Below are positions 63,807 through 64,000 of a stretch of 64,000 nucleotides of DNA, one piece after another (position 1 is the first letter of the stretch; the number at the start of each line of letters is the position of its first letter). This stretch comes from Pelagicoccus sp. SDUM812005 (GTDB lineage Bacteria > Verrucomicrobiota > Verrucomicrobiia > Opitutales > Opitutaceae). The position numbers were made by a program, and so were the translations under genes. The DNA lies in contig NZ_JARXIA010000018.1 of assembly GCF_031127875.1 (NCBI RefSeq), forward strand, positions 96,970 through 160,969. The letters run 5' to 3'. Below the pieces are notes generated by a model, which was given only the letters and a program-made list of their open reading frames with translations, ran no database searches and was not told the origin of the DNA.

Positions 63807-63906
63807 TCTTTTTTTGTATATTTCAAACATTACGGTTTGACCCTTTTGGTAGCCGATCTTTTTTTGTATATTTCAAACATTACGGTTTGACCCTTTTGGT
63901 AGCCGA
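63807..63906. repeat. Perfect 50-bp tandem direct duplication
   Basis: The 50-base unit from 63807 to 63856 is repeated exactly at 63857-63906. Each copy begins TCTTTTTTTG, contains the palindrome TCAAAC-ATTACG-GTTTGA (63823-63840 and 63873-63890), and ends GGTAGCCGA. The transposase-like fragment starts at its right edge. Confidence 0.95.
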
Positions 63907-63907
63907 C

Positions 63908-64000
63908 TCGATCCTGATCTCCTGCAAACGCCTGGACATCCAGCCGCTGGAATACCTGGCCGACGTACTCTCCAAAGATACGCGACCCCTGCCGGAGCAG
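63908..64000 (+). pseudogene. Probable IS66-type transposase C-terminal remnant
   Basis: In the frame from 63908 to the window end the peptide reads SILISCKRLDIQPLEYLADV followed by LSKDTRPLPEQ. This resembles the C-terminal part of IS66 transposases (S-L-I-x-x-C-K-x-x-x-x-x-P-x-x-Y-L-x-D-V-L). Codons upstream within the repeat do not look like transposase. The reading frame starts abruptly at the second copy of the 50-bp repeat, as expected for a truncated element, and continues beyond the window. GC rises sharply at this point. Confidence 0.5.

Noticed and set aside
63641..63826. 61-aa open frame on the - strand at the right end
   Set aside because: It runs through the first 50-bp repeat copy, has no domain or start signal, and is probably chance.

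Overview
The window looks like chromosomal DNA of a Verrucomicrobiota bacterium of the Opitutae type, plausibly a marine Pelagicoccus-like lineage. This is inferred from a VPDTG-CTERM surface protein, two very large TonB-dependent receptors with an N-terminal carboxypeptidase-regulatory domain and a 'GFTVK' linker, a repeated C-terminal domain (R-A-x-G-P ... N-D-x-W ... P-G-x-Y-x-A) on secreted proteins, a high-GC codon bias, and frequent starts without a Shine-Dalgarno sequence. No rRNA, tRNA or CRISPR array was seen.

Layout: 1-9.7 kb is mostly minus strand. It holds an isoprenoid/envelope block (uppS-cdsA-dxr-rseP fragment), a VPDTG-CTERM protein, a pyrimidine operon (pyrR-pyrB-pyrC), a stand-alone BLUF photoreceptor and two tandem GNAT acetyltransferases. 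From 10-15.4 kb there is a TonB receptor followed by a beta-helix secreted protein. metK-ahcY (15.5-18.2 kb) form the SAM/SAH cycle operon. A TRAP-type binding lipoprotein and a sensor histidine kinase follow (18.4-21.3 kb) with no TRAP permease. A periplasmic redox trio (di-haem peroxidase, amicyanin-like cupredoxin, cytochrome P460) occupies 21.5-23.9 kb. Then come the giant helicase lhr, a putative DNA-repair radical SAM protein and a DUF4130-UdgX fusion (24-31.3 kb).

From 31.4-36.3 kb lie an atypical SDR protein and a phage-shock locus: pspA-pspB-pspC and a short alpha/beta-hydrolase-like gene on the minus strand, facing away from pspF. From 36.4-44.2 kb there is a GH63-like glycosidase and an oxidative-stress locus with oxyR divergent from katA, an ankyrin gene overlapping katA, and selO. 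A second TonB-receptor locus (46-57 kb) adds a lamin-tail/Calx-beta-like surface protein, a metallophosphoesterase, a LacI regulator and a glycerophosphodiester phosphodiesterase, which suggests capture and processing of a phosphorylated substrate.

The last part (57.7-64 kb) has a flavin reductase, a tandem PRC-barrel protein and a large-subunit catalase (katE). It ends in a lower-GC stretch with an RibD/DHFR-like gene, a VOC gene, a perfect 50-bp tandem duplication and what looks like an IS66 transposase remnant. The best candidates for unusual biology are the peroxidase-cupredoxin-P460 trio, the permease-less TRAP protein with its kinase, the psp operon extended by a pseudoenzyme, and the terminal repeat/IS junction.
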